64,000 nt of DNA from Priestia abyssalis (GTDB lineage: Bacteria > Bacillota > Bacilli > Bacillales > Bacillaceae_H). Shown piece after piece: positions 44,156 through 54,907 of the stretch (its first letter is position 1; each line of letters begins with the position of its first letter). The stretch spans positions 4,170,624-4,234,623 of the forward strand of contig NZ_KV917369.1 of NCBI RefSeq assembly GCF_002019595.1. The letters are read 5' to 3'. The translations under genes were made by a program, and so were the position numbers. The notes below the pieces were generated by a model. That model was not told the origin of the DNA. It worked only from the letters and a program-made list of their open reading frames with translations, and ran no database searches.

Positions 44156-46791
44156 TTTTTCTTGAGGTACTTTTGCAATTCATACATTTTATTTAACGCT
44201 TCAAGCGGCGTCATTTCCAAAATGTCACAGTCTTTCAACTGCTGCAGCACATTCTTTTCTTTTTTAGACAGCTCCGGCTCCCTTGACAGGGACTGCTTAC
44301 GCTCACTGAAATCAAAAAAGGAAAGCTGATTTTCTTCCACCACTTCTTGCGGAATACTCTCTTGCTCGGCCTTAACTTGTACGATTTCTTCTGACTTGAC
44401 TTCCAAATCAGCTCCGGCTTCATCCTGCTTCTCAAGCTTGTCCAAAATGATGCGTGCCCGTTCAATTAAAGGCGTCGGCAGTTCAGCCAATTCCGCTACA
44501 TGGATTCCGTAACTTTTATCAGCTGCCCCTTCTTTGATTTTATGAAGAAACACTACTTTGCCATTTTTCTCAACGGCGCTGACATGAACATTTTTGATGC
44601 TGGCTAGCTCTTCTTCCATGACAGTCAATTCATGATAGTGAGTAGAAAATAATGTTTTACAGCCAATATGCTCATGCACATATTCAATAATGGCCTGAGC
44701 CAACGCCATTCCATCATAAGTAGATGTACCGCGGCCGATTTCATCGAGCAAAATTAAACTCGATTGAGTCGCATTGGTTACGGCATTTTTCGTTTCGATC
44801 ATTTCAACCATGAATGTACTCTGACCGGACACTAAATCATCGGCTGCTCCTATACGTGTAAAAATTTGATCAAAAATCGGCAATACCGCTTCATCAGCCG
44901 GAACGAAACAACCGATTTGAGCTAACACAGCCGTCAGTGCAACTTGACGCATGTACGTGCTTTTTCCCGACATATTCGGTCCTGTAATCAGTAAAATCGA
45001 GCGATCACTGTTCATGTGGCAATCATTTGGTACGTATTCCTGAGAATTCATCACTTTTTCCACCACCGGATGGCGTCCGTTTCGGATAGCGATGTTCCCA
45101 TCAGCTGAGAATGACGGCTTTCGATAATGGCGCTCTTCGCTGATTTTCGCGAAGCATTGAAGAACATCCAGTTCACTTATGATTTTTGCCAGTGACTGCA
45201 AACGAGGGATAAACGCTTTGACTTCTTCACGAATATGCAAAAACAAATCATACTCAAGTTGAACGATTTGTTCTTCTGCTTCCAGTATAAGGGCTTCCTT
45301 TTCTTTCAACTCCGGCGTGATGAAACGTTCTGCATTGGCCAGCGTTTGCTTACGCTCATACATTCCTTCAGGCAGTGAAGAAAGGTTTGATTTCGTCACC
45401 TCAATATAATAGCCGAACACGCGATTGTAGCCGATTTTCAGCGATTTAATGCCCGTCTTTTCACGTTCGTGCTGTTCAAGAGAAGCAATCCATGATTTAC
45501 CGTTTTTACTTGCATCGCGGTATTGATCAAGCTGATCATGATAACCGTCTTTAATAATGTCTCCTTCTTTGATGGAAAGAGGGGGATTGTCCTTTAGTCC
45601 TTTTTCCAATAAAGCTTCCAATTCCTCGCATCGGTCAATCTTCTCGGCCAGTTCACGGGCATAAGGATGCCCAAGGCGAGACACTACTTCCTGGATTCCA
45701 GGAATATTTTGCAACGATTTTTTTAATTGAATTAAATCGCGGGCATTTACGTTTCCAAATGCTACACGCCCTGCCAAACGCTCTAGGTCGTACACCTCTT
45801 TTAACAACTCACGCAGTTCTTCCCGCTCAAAGAATTGGGTCATGAGTGTTTCTACCATATTCAAACGATTTTCAATATGCTCTTGATTCAATAATGGGCG
45901 ATCAATCCATTGCTTTAACAAACGTCCTCCCATCGCTGTCACCGTTTGATCTAGAAGCCATAGTAACGAACCCTTTTTGCCTTTTGTACGAATGGTTTCC
46001 GTTAATTCCAAGTTTCGTTTCGAAAATAAATCAATTTTCATAAATTCGTTGATTTGATAAAACTGCACAGGCTGCAGATGGTCTAATGAACGCTTTTGGG
46101 TACGAACTAAATAATGAACGAGACGAGAGAATGTCTGAACAAGCTTTTCCTGCTGAATATTTTCAATTAAAGATTGAAAGCTTTCAAGATTGGAAGTTTG
46201 CTGTTCGAACGACACCGTGATCGTTTGGCGTTCTCGTAACTTCTGGAGCTGTTCACCTGAAAAGTTAGCATCTACCACAATTTCTTTTACTTCTTTTGCA
46301 TAAATTTCAGCAATGGCTTCCTCCCAGCTTCCCGTGATCAACGTAACGCTGTTTTCTCCAGTCGATAAATCAGAAAAAGCGAGACCATATGTGTCATCTT
46401 CAAACTGTGTAACCGAACAAAGGTAATTATTTTCTTTTTCTTCTAACCCGCCCTGCTCCATGAGGGTTCCAGGTGAAATGACTTGTACCACTTCACGTTT
46501 CACGACGCCTTTAGCGCTTTTCGGGTCTTCCACTTGTTCACAAATAGCCACTTTATATCCTTTTTCAATTAAACGGTCAATATACGTTGGAGCGGAATGA
46601 TACGGCACCCCGCACATCGGAATGCGCCCTCCGTCACGGCTTGTCAGCGTTATTTCTAATTCCTGTGCCGCTTTGACGGCATCCTCAAAGAACATTTCGT
46701 AAAAATCGCCCAGGCGAAAAAATAAAAAGGCATCTTCATAATCTGCCTTTATCGTCAAATATTGTTGTATCATCGGCGTATATTCTGCCAT
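44086..46791 (-). CDS. mutS: DNA mismatch recognition ATPase MutS, 3' end altered by IS
   Basis: A 901-residue mismatch-binding protein. The mismatch domain has [15 protein letters not shown] (Phe-x-Glu motif), and the ATPase domain has [13 protein letters not shown], the [12 protein letters not shown] box and STHYHELT. After [20 protein letters not shown], where the family normally ends, about 20 more residues ([14 protein letters not shown]...) are encoded by the right end of the IS200-like element. The tail lies after the beta-clamp/tetramer region, so the protein may still work. Confidence 0.95.
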   Translation of the reverse strand: MAEYTPMIQQYLTIKADYEDAFLFFRLGDFYEMFFEDAVKAAQELEITLTSRDGGRIPMCGVPYHSAPTYIDRLIEKGYKVAICEQVEDPKSAKGVVKREVVQVISPGTLMEQGGLEEKENNYLCSVTQFEDDTYGLAFSDLSTGENSVTLITGSWEEAIAEIYAKEVKEIVVDANFSGEQLQKLRERQTITVSFEQQTSNLESFQSLIENIQQEKLVQTFSRLVHYLVRTQKRSLDHLQPVQFYQINEFMKIDLFSKRNLELTETIRTKGKKGSLLWLLDQTVTAMGGRLLKQWIDRPLLNQEHIENRLNMVETLMTQFFEREELRELLKEVYDLERLAGRVAFGNVNARDLIQLKKSLQNIPGIQEVVSRLGHPYARELAEKIDRCEELEALLEKGLKDNPPLSIKEGDIIKDGYHDQLDQYRDASKNGKSWIASLEQHEREKTGIKSLKIGYNRVFGYYIEVTKSNLSSLPEGMYERKQTLANAERFITPELKEKEALILEAEEQIVQLEYDLFLHIREEVKAFIPRLQSLAKIISELDVLQCFAKISEERHYRKPSFSADGNIAIRNGRHPVVEKVMNSQEYVPNDCHMNSDRSILLITGPNMSGKSTYMRQVALTAVLAQIGCFVPADEAVLPIFDQIFTRIGAADDLVSGQSTFMVEMIETKNAVTNATQSSLILLDEIGRGTSTYDGMALAQAIIEYVHEHIGCKTLFSTHYHELTVMEEELASIKNVHVSAVEKNGKVVFLHKIKEGAADKSYGIHVAELAELPTPLIERARIILDKLEKQDEAGADLEVKSEEIVQVKAEQESIPQEVVEENQLSFFDFSERKQSLSREPELSKKEKNVLQQLKDCDILEMTPLEALNKMYELQKYLKKKSKPPVITGGLLYGWKPLLLTKP

Positions 46792-46859
46792 GTGAATCCT
46801 CCATGCTATCTATCGTAAATTTCATTCAGTTTCATCATGAAATAATAAAGGAAACTTCC

Positions 46860-46935
46860 ATTAGCGGGGGAGGTCGTTCATCCCCTACTGATGGTTGGTT
46901 AGGCCCGCACGATGCGGGATAATGGTATTATACCA
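46860..46935. repeat. Structured repeat-like element in the mutS upstream gap
   Basis: GGGGGAGG...ATCCCC, then TACTGATGGTTGGTTAGG, then the CCCGCACGATGCGGG hairpin, and GGTATTATACC. From memory the ACCAACCATCAGT-GGGG-GATGAACGACC pattern (minus strand) recurs in Bacillus intergenic DNA. It lies in the divergent region between mutS and the 47029 gene. Confidence 0.4.
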
Positions 46936-47028
46936 ACTTTTTATGTTCTTGTACAAAAGCCGACACACATCTCCTTTCTCAATCATTTACTAATAGTAAC
47001 CTATTAATGGGAGGAGAAGTCAGTCACA

Positions 47029-47313
47029 ATGGAAAAACACTCAGCATTTCAAGTTATCGACTTAAAAGAGTTGACAGAACATGGGGTAACAGGAAATAAG
47101 CAACTTGGACTCCTAGGCCAAACATTGACTTTCACTTGTGGTCTTCCGCGCCATACTTTCCCTGTTATTTTAACAAATGGTCAGTTTATAGATATTAAAT
47201 ATGAATCCGGGCCTATTACAGTGAGAATCGGATGCGGAAATCAATTCAATGAACTTACAGAAGTAATAGATTTACGAAACGGTCAAGCTGTGCAAGTAAC
47301 TTGCTTAGAATAA
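47029..47313 (+). CDS. Conserved-looking hypothetical protein, 94 aa
   Basis: A soluble, probably beta-rich protein (short hydrophobic strands, Gly turns) with two Cys: TFTCGLPRH and IGCGN, plus a near-terminal TCLE. There is no signal peptide or membrane helix. GGGAGGAGAAG precedes the ATG at a 9-base spacing and a clear terminator follows. It lies between mutS (divergent) and cotE (convergent), so a spore role is conceivable but unproven. Confidence 0.7.
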   Translation: MEKHSAFQVIDLKELTEHGVTGNKQLGLLGQTLTFTCGLPRHTFPVILTNGQFIDIKYESGPITVRIGCGNQFNELTEVIDLRNGQAVQVTCLE

Positions 47314-47341
47314 TGATCGCTTCACTTGGCAGTATGAGAGA

Positions 47342-47372
47342 CATCTACTCTTCATGGGTAGATTTTTTTAAT
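47342..47372 (+). terminator. Terminator after the 94-aa gene
   Basis: ATCTAC pairs with GTAGAT and TTTTTTT follows. Confidence 0.8.
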
Positions 47373-47448
47373 AGTTAGACTCACTTTAAAGAATGATGTC
47401 AATTTTCCACACTAAACTTTAATACAACCGATACATAAGAAAAACTTA

Positions 47449-47494
47449 GGCGGTTTCAAACCCCCTTCTATATCAAGGGGGTTTGCCGCCTAAG
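47449..47494. terminator. cotE terminator
   Basis: TAGGCGG...AAACCCCCTT pairs with AAGGGGGTTT...CCGCCTA (small internal bulge), and the minus-strand tail is AGTTTTTC. It lies 11 bases after the cotE stop codon. Confidence 0.88.
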
Positions 47495-47504
47495 TCATTG
47501 ATAA

Positions 47505-48044
47505 TCATTCTTCATCGCCTAAAATAAAGTCGGGATTTAAGTCCTCAAATTCCTCATCATCAACATCAAAATCATCCGTGTCGTCACCTATACCATCTGG
47601 ATTGACCGCCACACACACTTTTGTCTCACCAATAATTTCCGATAGCAGTTCTCTTTCAACTTGCACCAGCACTTTATTGCCATTAGGTGAAATGGTGCAT
47701 TCTAAGCAATTGGGCTGCTGCAAAACACGGACAATCACTTCACAATCATCACTGACCGCATCTTCATCTTTATAACGAAGCTTAATGACATCTTTATAAG
47801 AAACCGTCTCTGTGCACACTTCTGTTTTCGTATTATCTTTGTGTGAATACCATGTATTAATATCATATGTGCCTTCAACTTCCACTGCATTTCCATGTTT
47901 TTTAGCGTGATAACGATGATTGATGACCCAGCAGCCAAGAATGCTTGTTGGTCGATTAGGCGGTGTAATCGTATGAGACGACTGCGTAAACTTTCTGCCT
48001 TTGCCAACAACGGCTTTTGTAATAATTTCTCTATAATTTGACAT
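47505..48044 (-). CDS. cotE: Spore outer-coat morphogenetic protein CotE
   Basis: A 179-residue protein made in the mother cell that builds the outer spore coat. The N-terminal [23 protein letters not shown], the middle [16 protein letters not shown] and [19 protein letters not shown] match CotE, and the C-terminus is strongly acidic ([20 protein letters not shown]), as in B. subtilis. The ATG follows GAGGAGGGTATG. It is read from the ricA side; a strong terminator separates them. Confidence 0.96.
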   Translation of the reverse strand: MSNYREIITKAVVGKGRKFTQSSHTITPPNRPTSILGCWVINHRYHAKKHGNAVEVEGTYDINTWYSHKDNTKTEVCTETVSYKDVIKLRYKDEDAVSDDCEVIVRVLQQPNCLECTISPNGNKVLVQVERELLSEIIGETKVCVAVNPDGIGDDTDDFDVDDEEFEDLNPDFILGDEE

Positions 48045-48511
48045 GCGAACATACCCTCCTCAAACAATCTTCATTTCATTGTATGCATGTTTTATAGCCA
48101 GTTTGCCGGTTGTTTAATAAAACTAAAAAAACATAAAAACCGCTATACTTCATTGTATGCTCGCATGTGCCAAGAATGACCACTTTTCCAAAAGGGGCGC
48201 ATCCAAAAACGGTGAGGATCGTACCGTTTTTGAATACGCCATCAAATGAAACGGCATGAAGAATCCAGTAAAACCACTGATTTCCTTGCCGATTCATTTA
48301 ATTAAAGTTCTTTTACGTAACACCTTTTGGCATCACTGTTTAAAAAAGCCTTAAACATAAAAAACGAGCAGGTTAATCCTGCTCGTTCCGCTTTTCTTCC
48401 TTCCAGCTCCTAATCTTTCGGTCGTTTCACTTCTGTCCATGAAACCAAAAAACGGTTTCCTAGCCAGAGTTCCAACGCCTCTCAAGATTAAACAGTCTCC
48501 TCCGCTTTTCT
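48045..48511. other. cotE upstream region with two hairpins
   Basis: About 470 bases. The ricA terminator is at 48361-48387 (ACGAGCAGG/CCTGCTCGT, T6 on the minus strand). CAAAAACGGT (48207) pairs with ACCGTTTTTG but lacks a T tail. The cotE promoters should lie near 48050-48180; I could not fix SigE or SigK hexamers. Short frames here look spurious. Confidence 0.6.
48361..48387 (-). terminator. ricA (ymcA) terminator
   Basis: ACGAGCAGG pairs perfectly with CCTGCTCGT across a 5-base loop, followed by TTTTTT on the minus strand. Confidence 0.85.
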
Positions 48512-48943
48512 TTAGTGACAGCTGGTTCCGTTTGTTGAACGCACTTTAGAGCCTGTCTCACCGCGAAGAAGATCTCCGCCTGTTGATTCAATGATTTGGT
48601 CTGTAACCTGTTTGGAAATCGTGCTTGCTATTAATTGCATTAAGTCATTGACTACAACTTGGGATTCTTTGAATTCTTGAATGATTGGAAGCTCATCTAA
48701 TTCTTCTTGAATAGCATCAATTTTCGCTTCCACTTGCTTTAACGCCTCTACTTTTCCATAGTGTTGGAAATTGACCGCTTGCTTTTGCAAGCTTTTGATG
48801 CTGGCAATCATTTCGCGAACCTTTTGATTTTCATTCAACTGTGCTTCCGCACGTTTAAAGAATTCTACTTCTTCCGTTGCTGCCATCATTTTTGCAAGTT
48901 CTCGAGCGCGTTGTACAATTTCGTCTTTTGTATATGCTGCCAT
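48512..48943 (-). CDS. ricA: RicAFT complex subunit RicA (YmcA)
   Basis: A 143-residue helical protein of the YlbF/YmcA family. With YlbF and YaaT it forms the FeS-containing complex that stimulates RNase Y processing and affects sporulation, competence and biofilm formation. Coiled helices QKVREMIASIKSLQKQAVNFQHYGKVEALKQ and the C-terminal Cys (NGTSCH) are seen. I chose the ATG at 48943 after GAGGTGAAAT. It follows miaB by 2 bases. Its partner RNase Y is also in this window. Confidence 0.94.
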   Translation of the reverse strand: MAAYTKDEIVQRARELAKMMAATEEVEFFKRAEAQLNENQKVREMIASIKSLQKQAVNFQHYGKVEALKQVEAKIDAIQEELDELPIIQEFKESQVVVNDLMQLIASTISKQVTDQIIESTGGDLLRGETGSKVRSTNGTSCH

Positions 48944-48945
48944 TT

Positions 48946-50475
48946 TTATTTCACCTCTGCGACTTCTTCTATCATTTCTCCATTTAAAGACCAAGTTTTC
49001 GCTTCGATAATTTTCACTTTAACAAGTTTACCGATTGCTGATTTTGGTGCTTTAAAGTTGACAAGCTTGCTTTTGCGAGTGTAACCAGCTAATACGTCCG
49101 GATTATTTTTACTTTCACCCTCTACTAATACTTCGACAACTTTCCCCTCATATTCCTTTAATTTTTGAGCAGAAAGTTCATTGACAACCGCATTTAAACG
49201 CTGCAGGCGTTCTTTTTTCACTTCCATTGGAACGTTGTCTTGCATTTTTGCCGCTGGTGTACCTTCACGCGGTGAATAAATGAAAGTATAAGCACTGTCG
49301 AAGCCAACTTCACGATAAAGTGATAATGTTTCTTCGAACTGTTCTTCTGTCTCGTTCGGATAGCCAACAATGATATCTGTTGTCAATGAAACAGTTGGAA
49401 TCGCTTCTTTAACTTTACGAACAAGCTCTAAATATTGCTCACGTGTATATTTACGAGCCATAATTTTCAAAATTTCCGTGCTTCCTGATTGAACCGGTAA
49501 GTGAATATGGTCAACTAAGTTGCCGCCTTTTGCTAACACCTCGATTAAATGATCATCAAAATCACGCGGATGGCTTGTTGTGAAACGAATGCGAGCGACA
49601 TCGATTTTACGGATTTCATCCATTAAGTCTCCTAATCCGTACTGGATGTCTTCAAAGTCTTTTCCATATGCGTTTACGTTTTGTCCTAATAACGTAATTT
49701 CTTGATAGCCTTGTGCAGCTAAATGGCGCACTTCTTGAATAATCTCTTCCGGACGACGGCTGCGTTCTTTACCGCGAGTATACGGAACAATACAATACGT
49801 ACAGAACTTGTCACAGCCGTACATGATGTTCACCCATGCCTTAATGTTTCCTTTACGCACTTTCGGCAGGTTTTCAATAACGTCCCCTTCTTTAGACCAT
49901 ACTTCTACGACCATCGCTTTTGATAAATAAGCTTCCTGTAAAATATATGGCAAGCGGTGAATGTTATGTGTACCGAAAATCATGTCTACATGTTGATGCT
50001 TGCTTAAAATTTTGTTAACAACTGACTCTTCCTGGGACATACAGCCACACACACCGATAAGTAAGTCCGGTCTTTCTCTTTTTAATGCTTTTAAATGTCC
50101 AATTTCCCCGAACACTTTATTTTCAGCATTTTCACGGATCGCACATGTATTTAAAAGAATGACATTGGCATCTTCCACGCTGTCTGTCGGCTCAAAGCCA
50201 AGTGCCATGAAAATTCCCGACATAACTTCCGTGTCATGCTCATTCATCTGACAGCCATATGTGCGGATGTAAAACTTGCGGCCGTCTCCCATGCCTCTAA
50301 ATTGCTCATCAATTTTGAAGTCACTATGGTACTTTACTTCTTCTTTTCCGCGTTTCTTTGCATCCTTTAATGAAGGAGGCATGTAAACCGTTTCGAAATA
50401 TTTGCTATAATCCTTGGCGGATTTTTTGTCCGAAGGATTTACTTGTGTGTTTTCTAAACGTTGTTTTTCGTTCAT
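48946..50475 (-). CDS. miaB: tRNA-2-methylthio-N6-dimethylallyladenosine synthase MiaB
   Basis: A 509-residue radical-SAM methylthiotransferase acting on i6A37 made by MiaA. The N-terminal UPF0004 domain has three cluster cysteines ([26 protein letters not shown]), the radical-SAM motif is [15 protein letters not shown], and a C-terminal TRAM domain has VLVEGESKN. The ATG at 50475 follows AAAGGAG. It forms an operon with ricA. Confidence 0.97.
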   Translation of the reverse strand: MNEKQRLENTQVNPSDKKSAKDYSKYFETVYMPPSLKDAKKRGKEEVKYHSDFKIDEQFRGMGDGRKFYIRTYGCQMNEHDTEVMSGIFMALGFEPTDSVEDANVILLNTCAIRENAENKVFGEIGHLKALKRERPDLLIGVCGCMSQEESVVNKILSKHQHVDMIFGTHNIHRLPYILQEAYLSKAMVVEVWSKEGDVIENLPKVRKGNIKAWVNIMYGCDKFCTYCIVPYTRGKERSRRPEEIIQEVRHLAAQGYQEITLLGQNVNAYGKDFEDIQYGLGDLMDEIRKIDVARIRFTTSHPRDFDDHLIEVLAKGGNLVDHIHLPVQSGSTEILKIMARKYTREQYLELVRKVKEAIPTVSLTTDIIVGYPNETEEQFEETLSLYREVGFDSAYTFIYSPREGTPAAKMQDNVPMEVKKERLQRLNAVVNELSAQKLKEYEGKVVEVLVEGESKNNPDVLAGYTRKSKLVNFKAPKSAIGKLVKVKIIEAKTWSLNGEMIEEVAEVK

Positions 50476-50851
50476 GTTTCTTCTCCTTTCAACAATAAAA
50501 AAACTCGTCACATTATTTTAGTATATATGTTCCTAACCTAACAAACAATAAGCGGATATGAGATTGAAGCTAATAATTTAGCTGAAGAAGACTCGTTATG
50601 AAAATCCAGTAAAACCAAGGACATAGTGACAGTCCTTTCAATAAAAAATAATACCTATGGTCTGTGCAGAACTTTTAGGACAGCTGCATATACAAAGAAA
50701 AAGAGAGGACAAATCCCTCTCTTTTTCTTTGAACCATTCATTATCATAGCATACTTATGAACATATTCCTAGGTCTTTCCTTTACCAGTCAATGGCTGTA
50801 GTTCTGCCCATCATTCAACTTGAAATATGAAACAACTATCAATTCCTTTAT
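50476..50851. other. miaB-tdh gap: kbl is absent from its usual place
   Basis: In B. subtilis kbl lies between tdh and miaB(ymcB). Here 376 bases contain no gene. AAAGAGAGG pairs with CCTCTCTTT at 50699-50729, with T runs on both strands, and serves as terminator for tdh. The rest shows nothing distinctive. Confidence 0.7.
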
Positions 50852-51901
50852 CTACGGATGCAAAATGATTTTCCCGCAGTTTCCTTGCATCATTAAGTCA
50901 AATCCCTCTTCAAATTTTTCAATAGGAAAACGGTGAGTAATAAGAGGTGTTACTTTAACATTTCCCGACTGCAGCAACTGTGATACCTGCTGCCAAGTCA
51001 CAAACATTTTTCTCCCCGTAATCCCCTGAATGGTCACTCCTTTAAACACGATGTCATTCGTTATATCCACTTCGACTGGCCTCGCAGGTAAGCTCAAAAT
51101 GGATATGCGTCCGCCATTGGTCACCATCTTGAGTCCTTGCCTGATCGCCGCTGGGTTCCCTGACATTTCACAAACGACATCCACTCCGTTTCCATCCGTC
51201 CACTCTAAGGCTTGCTGAACAGGGTTCTCTTTTACAGCATGACATACAGCTGTTGCCCCCATTTGCATGGCTAAATTCAATCGGTACTCGTTTATATCAA
51301 ATGCCAATATTTTTGCTGCTCCCGTTGCAGAAGCGATTCCAATGGCCATTAACCCGATGGGACCACACCCCATCACTGCCACGGTTCTCCCCGCAATCTC
51401 TCCTGATAATACAGTATGAGCGGCGTTACCCATCGGCTCTTGAATAGAAGCAAGTTCAAAAGGCATATCGACTGGATTTTTCCAAATATTCCCAGTTGGT
51501 ATCTTCACGTATTCCGCAAAACACCCTGGCATATCGACACCAAGGATGCTCGTCTGTCGACAAACATGATATTCTCCCCTTAAGCATTGAAGGCATCTTC
51601 CACATACTATGTGAGTTTCTCCGGATACATGATCTCCTATTTGAAGATGAGTCACTCTCTTTCCGATATCCACAATCTCTCCCGCAAATTCATGGCCAAA
51701 AATATAAGGCGGTTTTACACGGCTTTGCGCCCATTCATCCCACTTATAAATATGGAGATCTGTTCCGCAAATGGATGTCGCCTTCACCTTTACTAATACC
51801 TCATCTTCTTTTATTAAAGGACGGTTAACCAGTTCCAATTTTGCACCAAACCCGCGATGATGTTTCATGATGGCCTTCATTTGCTCTCTCATCGCCAACA
51901 C
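50852..51901 (-). CDS. tdh: L-threonine 3-dehydrogenase
   Basis: A zinc- and NAD-dependent medium-chain dehydrogenase of 349 residues that oxidises threonine to 2-amino-3-ketobutyrate. The catalytic zinc site is CGTDLHIYKWDEWA (motif typical of Tdh) with GHEF; the structural zinc cysteines are CGRCLQCLRGEYHVC; and NAD binding is GCGPIGLMAIG. The start may be at one of several N-terminal Met codons. Kbl, which normally uses its product, is not adjacent, so the partner is elsewhere or the product is handled differently. Confidence 0.92.
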   Translation of the reverse strand: MLAMREQMKAIMKHHRGFGAKLELVNRPLIKEDEVLVKVKATSICGTDLHIYKWDEWAQSRVKPPYIFGHEFAGEIVDIGKRVTHLQIGDHVSGETHIVCGRCLQCLRGEYHVCRQTSILGVDMPGCFAEYVKIPTGNIWKNPVDMPFELASIQEPMGNAAHTVLSGEIAGRTVAVMGCGPIGLMAIGIASATGAAKILAFDINEYRLNLAMQMGATAVCHAVKENPVQQALEWTDGNGVDVVCEMSGNPAAIRQGLKMVTNGGRISILSLPARPVEVDITNDIVFKGVTIQGITGRKMFVTWQQVSQLLQSGNVKVTPLITHRFPIEKFEEGFDLMMQGNCGKIILHP

Positions 51902-52000
51902 TCTCCCACCTGTTATATGCCTGATGATTATTATTTACATCATATTCTGTTCGATCAAATCATGTACTAAAAGTTAGGATATCTACCTAAAAAAATCAGA

Positions 52001-52053
52001 AAAGCGCAAGTATCATCTAGTTGTGACAAGCGAGGGATAAATTGTGATATTAA
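52001..52053. repeat. Fragment of the AAAAGCGCAAG dispersed repeat
   Basis: AGAAAAGCGCAAGTATC followed by GACAAGCGAGGGATAA resembles the left part of the element at 33508-33685. No right end is present. Confidence 0.45.
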
Positions 52054-52092
52054 AAAATCCCGGCTTAAGCATCTCACTTAAACCGGGATTTT
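52054..52092 (-). terminator. korB terminator
   Basis: AATCCCGGTTTAAG pairs with CTTAAGCCGGGATT (one G-U) on the minus strand, then TTTTTAA. Confidence 0.92.
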
Positions 52093-52097
52093 AGTAG

Positions 52098-52964
52098 TTA
52101 CATGAATTCAGCCACTAATTTTTTGAATTGTTCTTCAGGTAAATCTAAGTCTGCATGCACAAGAGGTGTTTCACTGTAACCATGTGCCAGCTCTTGATAT
52201 GATTTTTGCTCTTTATTTTGGTAAATAAGCCCTGTTACTAAGCTGTTTTTATCCATTAAAGTTTGCATTGCCATGTTGCGGTTGCTTGGATCGTACCCTT
52301 CAATCGTACTTAAGCTTGTTAAGTTTTCTTTAAACCAATCATAAGTATTTACTTTATTGTATGTTACACAAGGGCTAAATACATTAATCAACGAGAAGCC
52401 TTTATGTTGTATACCTTGTTCAATTAAAGAAGTTAACTCTTTAAGGTCTGTTGAGAAGCTTTGCGCAACAAATGTCGCACCAGCCGTTAAAGCCAGTTCC
52501 ATAACGGAAAGTGCTGACTCAATCGATCCTTGCGGCGTACTCTTTGTTTTAAAGCCCATCTCACTCCGCGGAGAGGTTTGGCCTTTTGTTAAACCATAGA
52601 TTTGGTTATCCATGACGATATACGTGATGTCGATGTTACGGCGAATGGCATGGACTGTGTGTCCCATACCAATTGCAAAGCCGTCGCCGTCACCGCCTGA
52701 AGCGATAACTGTCAAATCACGGTTTGCCATTTTAACACCTTGAGCAATCGGTAAAGAACGCCCATGAATTCCATGAAATCCGTAAGAATTGATATAGCCG
52801 GAAATACGCCCAGAACAGCCGATACCTGAAATAACCGCTAAATCTTGCGGTTCAAGACCGACATTAGCAGCTGCACGCTGAATCGCTGCTTGTACGGAGA
52901 AGTCACCGCAACCCGGACACCAGTTTGGTTTTACGTTATTACGAAAATCTTTGAATGTTGCCAT
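52098..52964 (-). CDS. korB: 2-oxoacid:ferredoxin oxidoreductase, beta subunit
   Basis: A 288-residue TPP-binding subunit. PNWCPGCGDFSVQ near residue 13, GIGCSGRISGY and GDGDGFAIGMGH with the later N-Q-I-Y-G-L-T-K-G-Q-T-S-P loop are the family's TPP/Mg motifs. With KorA it oxidatively decarboxylates a 2-oxoacid such as 2-oxoglutarate to the CoA ester, reducing ferredoxin. ATG at 52964 follows AAGGAG and lies 1 base after korA. The substrate is inferred from similar Bacillus pairs. Confidence 0.93.
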   Translation of the reverse strand: MATFKDFRNNVKPNWCPGCGDFSVQAAIQRAAANVGLEPQDLAVISGIGCSGRISGYINSYGFHGIHGRSLPIAQGVKMANRDLTVIASGGDGDGFAIGMGHTVHAIRRNIDITYIVMDNQIYGLTKGQTSPRSEMGFKTKSTPQGSIESALSVMELALTAGATFVAQSFSTDLKELTSLIEQGIQHKGFSLINVFSPCVTYNKVNTYDWFKENLTSLSTIEGYDPSNRNMAMQTLMDKNSLVTGLIYQNKEQKSYQELAHGYSETPLVHADLDLPEEQFKKLVAEFM

Positions 52965-52965
52965 T

Positions 52966-54705
52966 TTAGAACAACTCCTTGCATTTTGTATAAACTTCAT
53001 GTGGTAAGAACGGATTTCCATCGTATTTTACTACTTTTGAAATCTTCTCAGCGTGTCCTACATTCATTTTCATAATATTTGCAAGCTGTCCTGTTGCATT
53101 GTTTTCTACAACAGCCACTTTTTTAGCTGATTGAACAAGAGGCAAGATTTCATCTGCCGGAAACGGATGAATAAGACGAACATGGGCATGGTTTACTTTC
53201 AAGCCATCATTCTCTAAACGAGCCATTGCCTCTTCAATCGCACCTCGAGTTGAATTAAAACCGACGATTAAAAGATCTGCTTCTTCATGTTTAGCATCTT
53301 TGTATACCGGTGTTTTGAAGTTGATGTTTTCTGTTTTACGAAGGCGCTTGTCCATCTGTGCTCTACGATTTGAAGTCGCCTCAGACGGTTTACCAGTTTC
53401 ATCATGTTCTACACCTGTTACATGGTGAATACCATTTGGCATACCAGGAACCACACGTGGTGATACACCGTCTTCTGTTACTTCATAGCGCTTGAAATAC
53501 CCTTTATTCTCTATTTCAGGCAATTGAGCGTTTAAATCAAGCTTACCGCGGCGAATTTCTACTTGATCGTATTTTAACGGCTCTACCGTTTGTTTTCCTA
53601 AAGAAAGCTGTAAATCTGTTAAAAGGATAACCGGACATTGATATTCCTCTGCAAGATTAAACGCTTCCACTGTATCATAAAATGCCTCTTCTACAGTACT
53701 TGGCGCCATAACAATCTTTGGAATCTCACCATGGGTACCATAAATCATCGCCATCAAGTCAGATTGTTCTTGTTTTGTAGGAAGACCTGTACTTGGACCT
53801 CCGCGTTGTGTATCGATGATAACGACAGGCGTTTCTGTAATCCCAGCTAAACCGATTGCTTCCATCATTAATGAAAGACCAGGTCCTGCAGATGCTGTTA
53901 ATGCACGAACACCAGCGTAGTTTGCACCGATGGCCATCGTACATGCGGCAATCTCATCTTCTGTTTGAATAACAGTTCCGCCTAGCTTCGGAAGCTCTTT
54001 AATTAAATATTCCATAATCTCTGACGCAGGAGTAATAGGATATGCAGGCATAAAACGTGACCCTGCCGCAACTGCTCCTAACGCGATAGCATCGTTACCG
54101 ATCATGAACATACGTTTTTGACCGTCCGCTTTTTCAAGCTTCATCGTCTGTACATTGTCGCCGACCTGTTGCTTAACAAATTCGGCACCGCGACGAATGG
54201 CCTCAAGGTTTTTATCTACTACTTGCTGGCCTTTTCGACCAAAAATTTCTTGAACCATTTCCTGGAACACTTCAACATCTAAATCAAGAACCGCACTCGA
54301 TGCTCCGACTGCTACCATGTTTTTCATTAACGAAGTTCCTAGTTCAGTTGCAATCTCTGTAAATGGAACAGAGTATAATGTAATTGTAGTGCTTTCAGGA
54401 ATGGTCGGGTTGAATTTTGCATCAGCAATGACAATCCCGCCATCTCGAAGCTCATGGAAATTTACGTCAATGGTTTCTTGGTCAAAAGCTACTAATATAT
54501 CAAGGTCGTCAGAGATCGAGCGAACTTGAGTCGTGCTTACACGAATTTTATTGTTAGTATGACCACCTTTAATACGAGATGAAAAGTGGCGATACCCATA
54601 TAAATAGTATCCTAATCGATTTAATGCGATGGAGAAAATTTCCCCTGTACTTTCAATACCTTCTCCTTGTTGTCCGCCAACTTTCCATGAAAGTTGTTTT
54701 ACCAT
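52966..54705 (-). CDS. korA: 2-oxoacid:ferredoxin oxidoreductase, fused gamma-alpha subunit
   Basis: A 579-residue subunit. Residues 1-185 form the gamma domain (VGGQQGEGIESTGEIFSIALNRLGYYLYGYRHFSSRIKGGHT). The pyrimidine-binding alpha domain starts near 205 (GNDAIALGAVAAGSRFMPAYPITPASEIMEYL), and the C-terminal transketolase-like domain follows. AAAGGGGTGTAAG precedes the ATG. It is the first gene of korAB, downstream of the dipeptidase, an order also seen in Geobacillus-type genomes. Confidence 0.93.
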   Translation of the reverse strand: MVKQLSWKVGGQQGEGIESTGEIFSIALNRLGYYLYGYRHFSSRIKGGHTNNKIRVSTTQVRSISDDLDILVAFDQETIDVNFHELRDGGIVIADAKFNPTIPESTTITLYSVPFTEIATELGTSLMKNMVAVGASSAVLDLDVEVFQEMVQEIFGRKGQQVVDKNLEAIRRGAEFVKQQVGDNVQTMKLEKADGQKRMFMIGNDAIALGAVAAGSRFMPAYPITPASEIMEYLIKELPKLGGTVIQTEDEIAACTMAIGANYAGVRALTASAGPGLSLMMEAIGLAGITETPVVIIDTQRGGPSTGLPTKQEQSDLMAMIYGTHGEIPKIVMAPSTVEEAFYDTVEAFNLAEEYQCPVILLTDLQLSLGKQTVEPLKYDQVEIRRGKLDLNAQLPEIENKGYFKRYEVTEDGVSPRVVPGMPNGIHHVTGVEHDETGKPSEATSNRRAQMDKRLRKTENINFKTPVYKDAKHEEADLLIVGFNSTRGAIEEAMARLENDGLKVNHAHVRLIHPFPADEILPLVQSAKKVAVVENNATGQLANIMKMNVGHAEKISKVVKYDGNPFLPHEVYTKCKELF

Positions 54706-54907
54706 GTCTTACACCCCTTTAAATACGATGATCTACAAGTATTAGTGTGGCACTTCTCCAAGCAAATCCTAGAATGAAAATTGTATATAAATCTATATCA
54801 TTGTTTGGATATGTACTAATTGCTTACAATTCTAGACCTATCCCTGTAAAAATGCAACCCTTTCCAACTATTTCGTGACGAAAACATAAATATTTTTGGA
54901 TTTTTTG

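Noticed and set aside
48076-48297. A 73-codon minus-strand frame upstream of cotE
   Set aside because: No ribosome site or family match; it covers a hairpin in the cotE promoter region.
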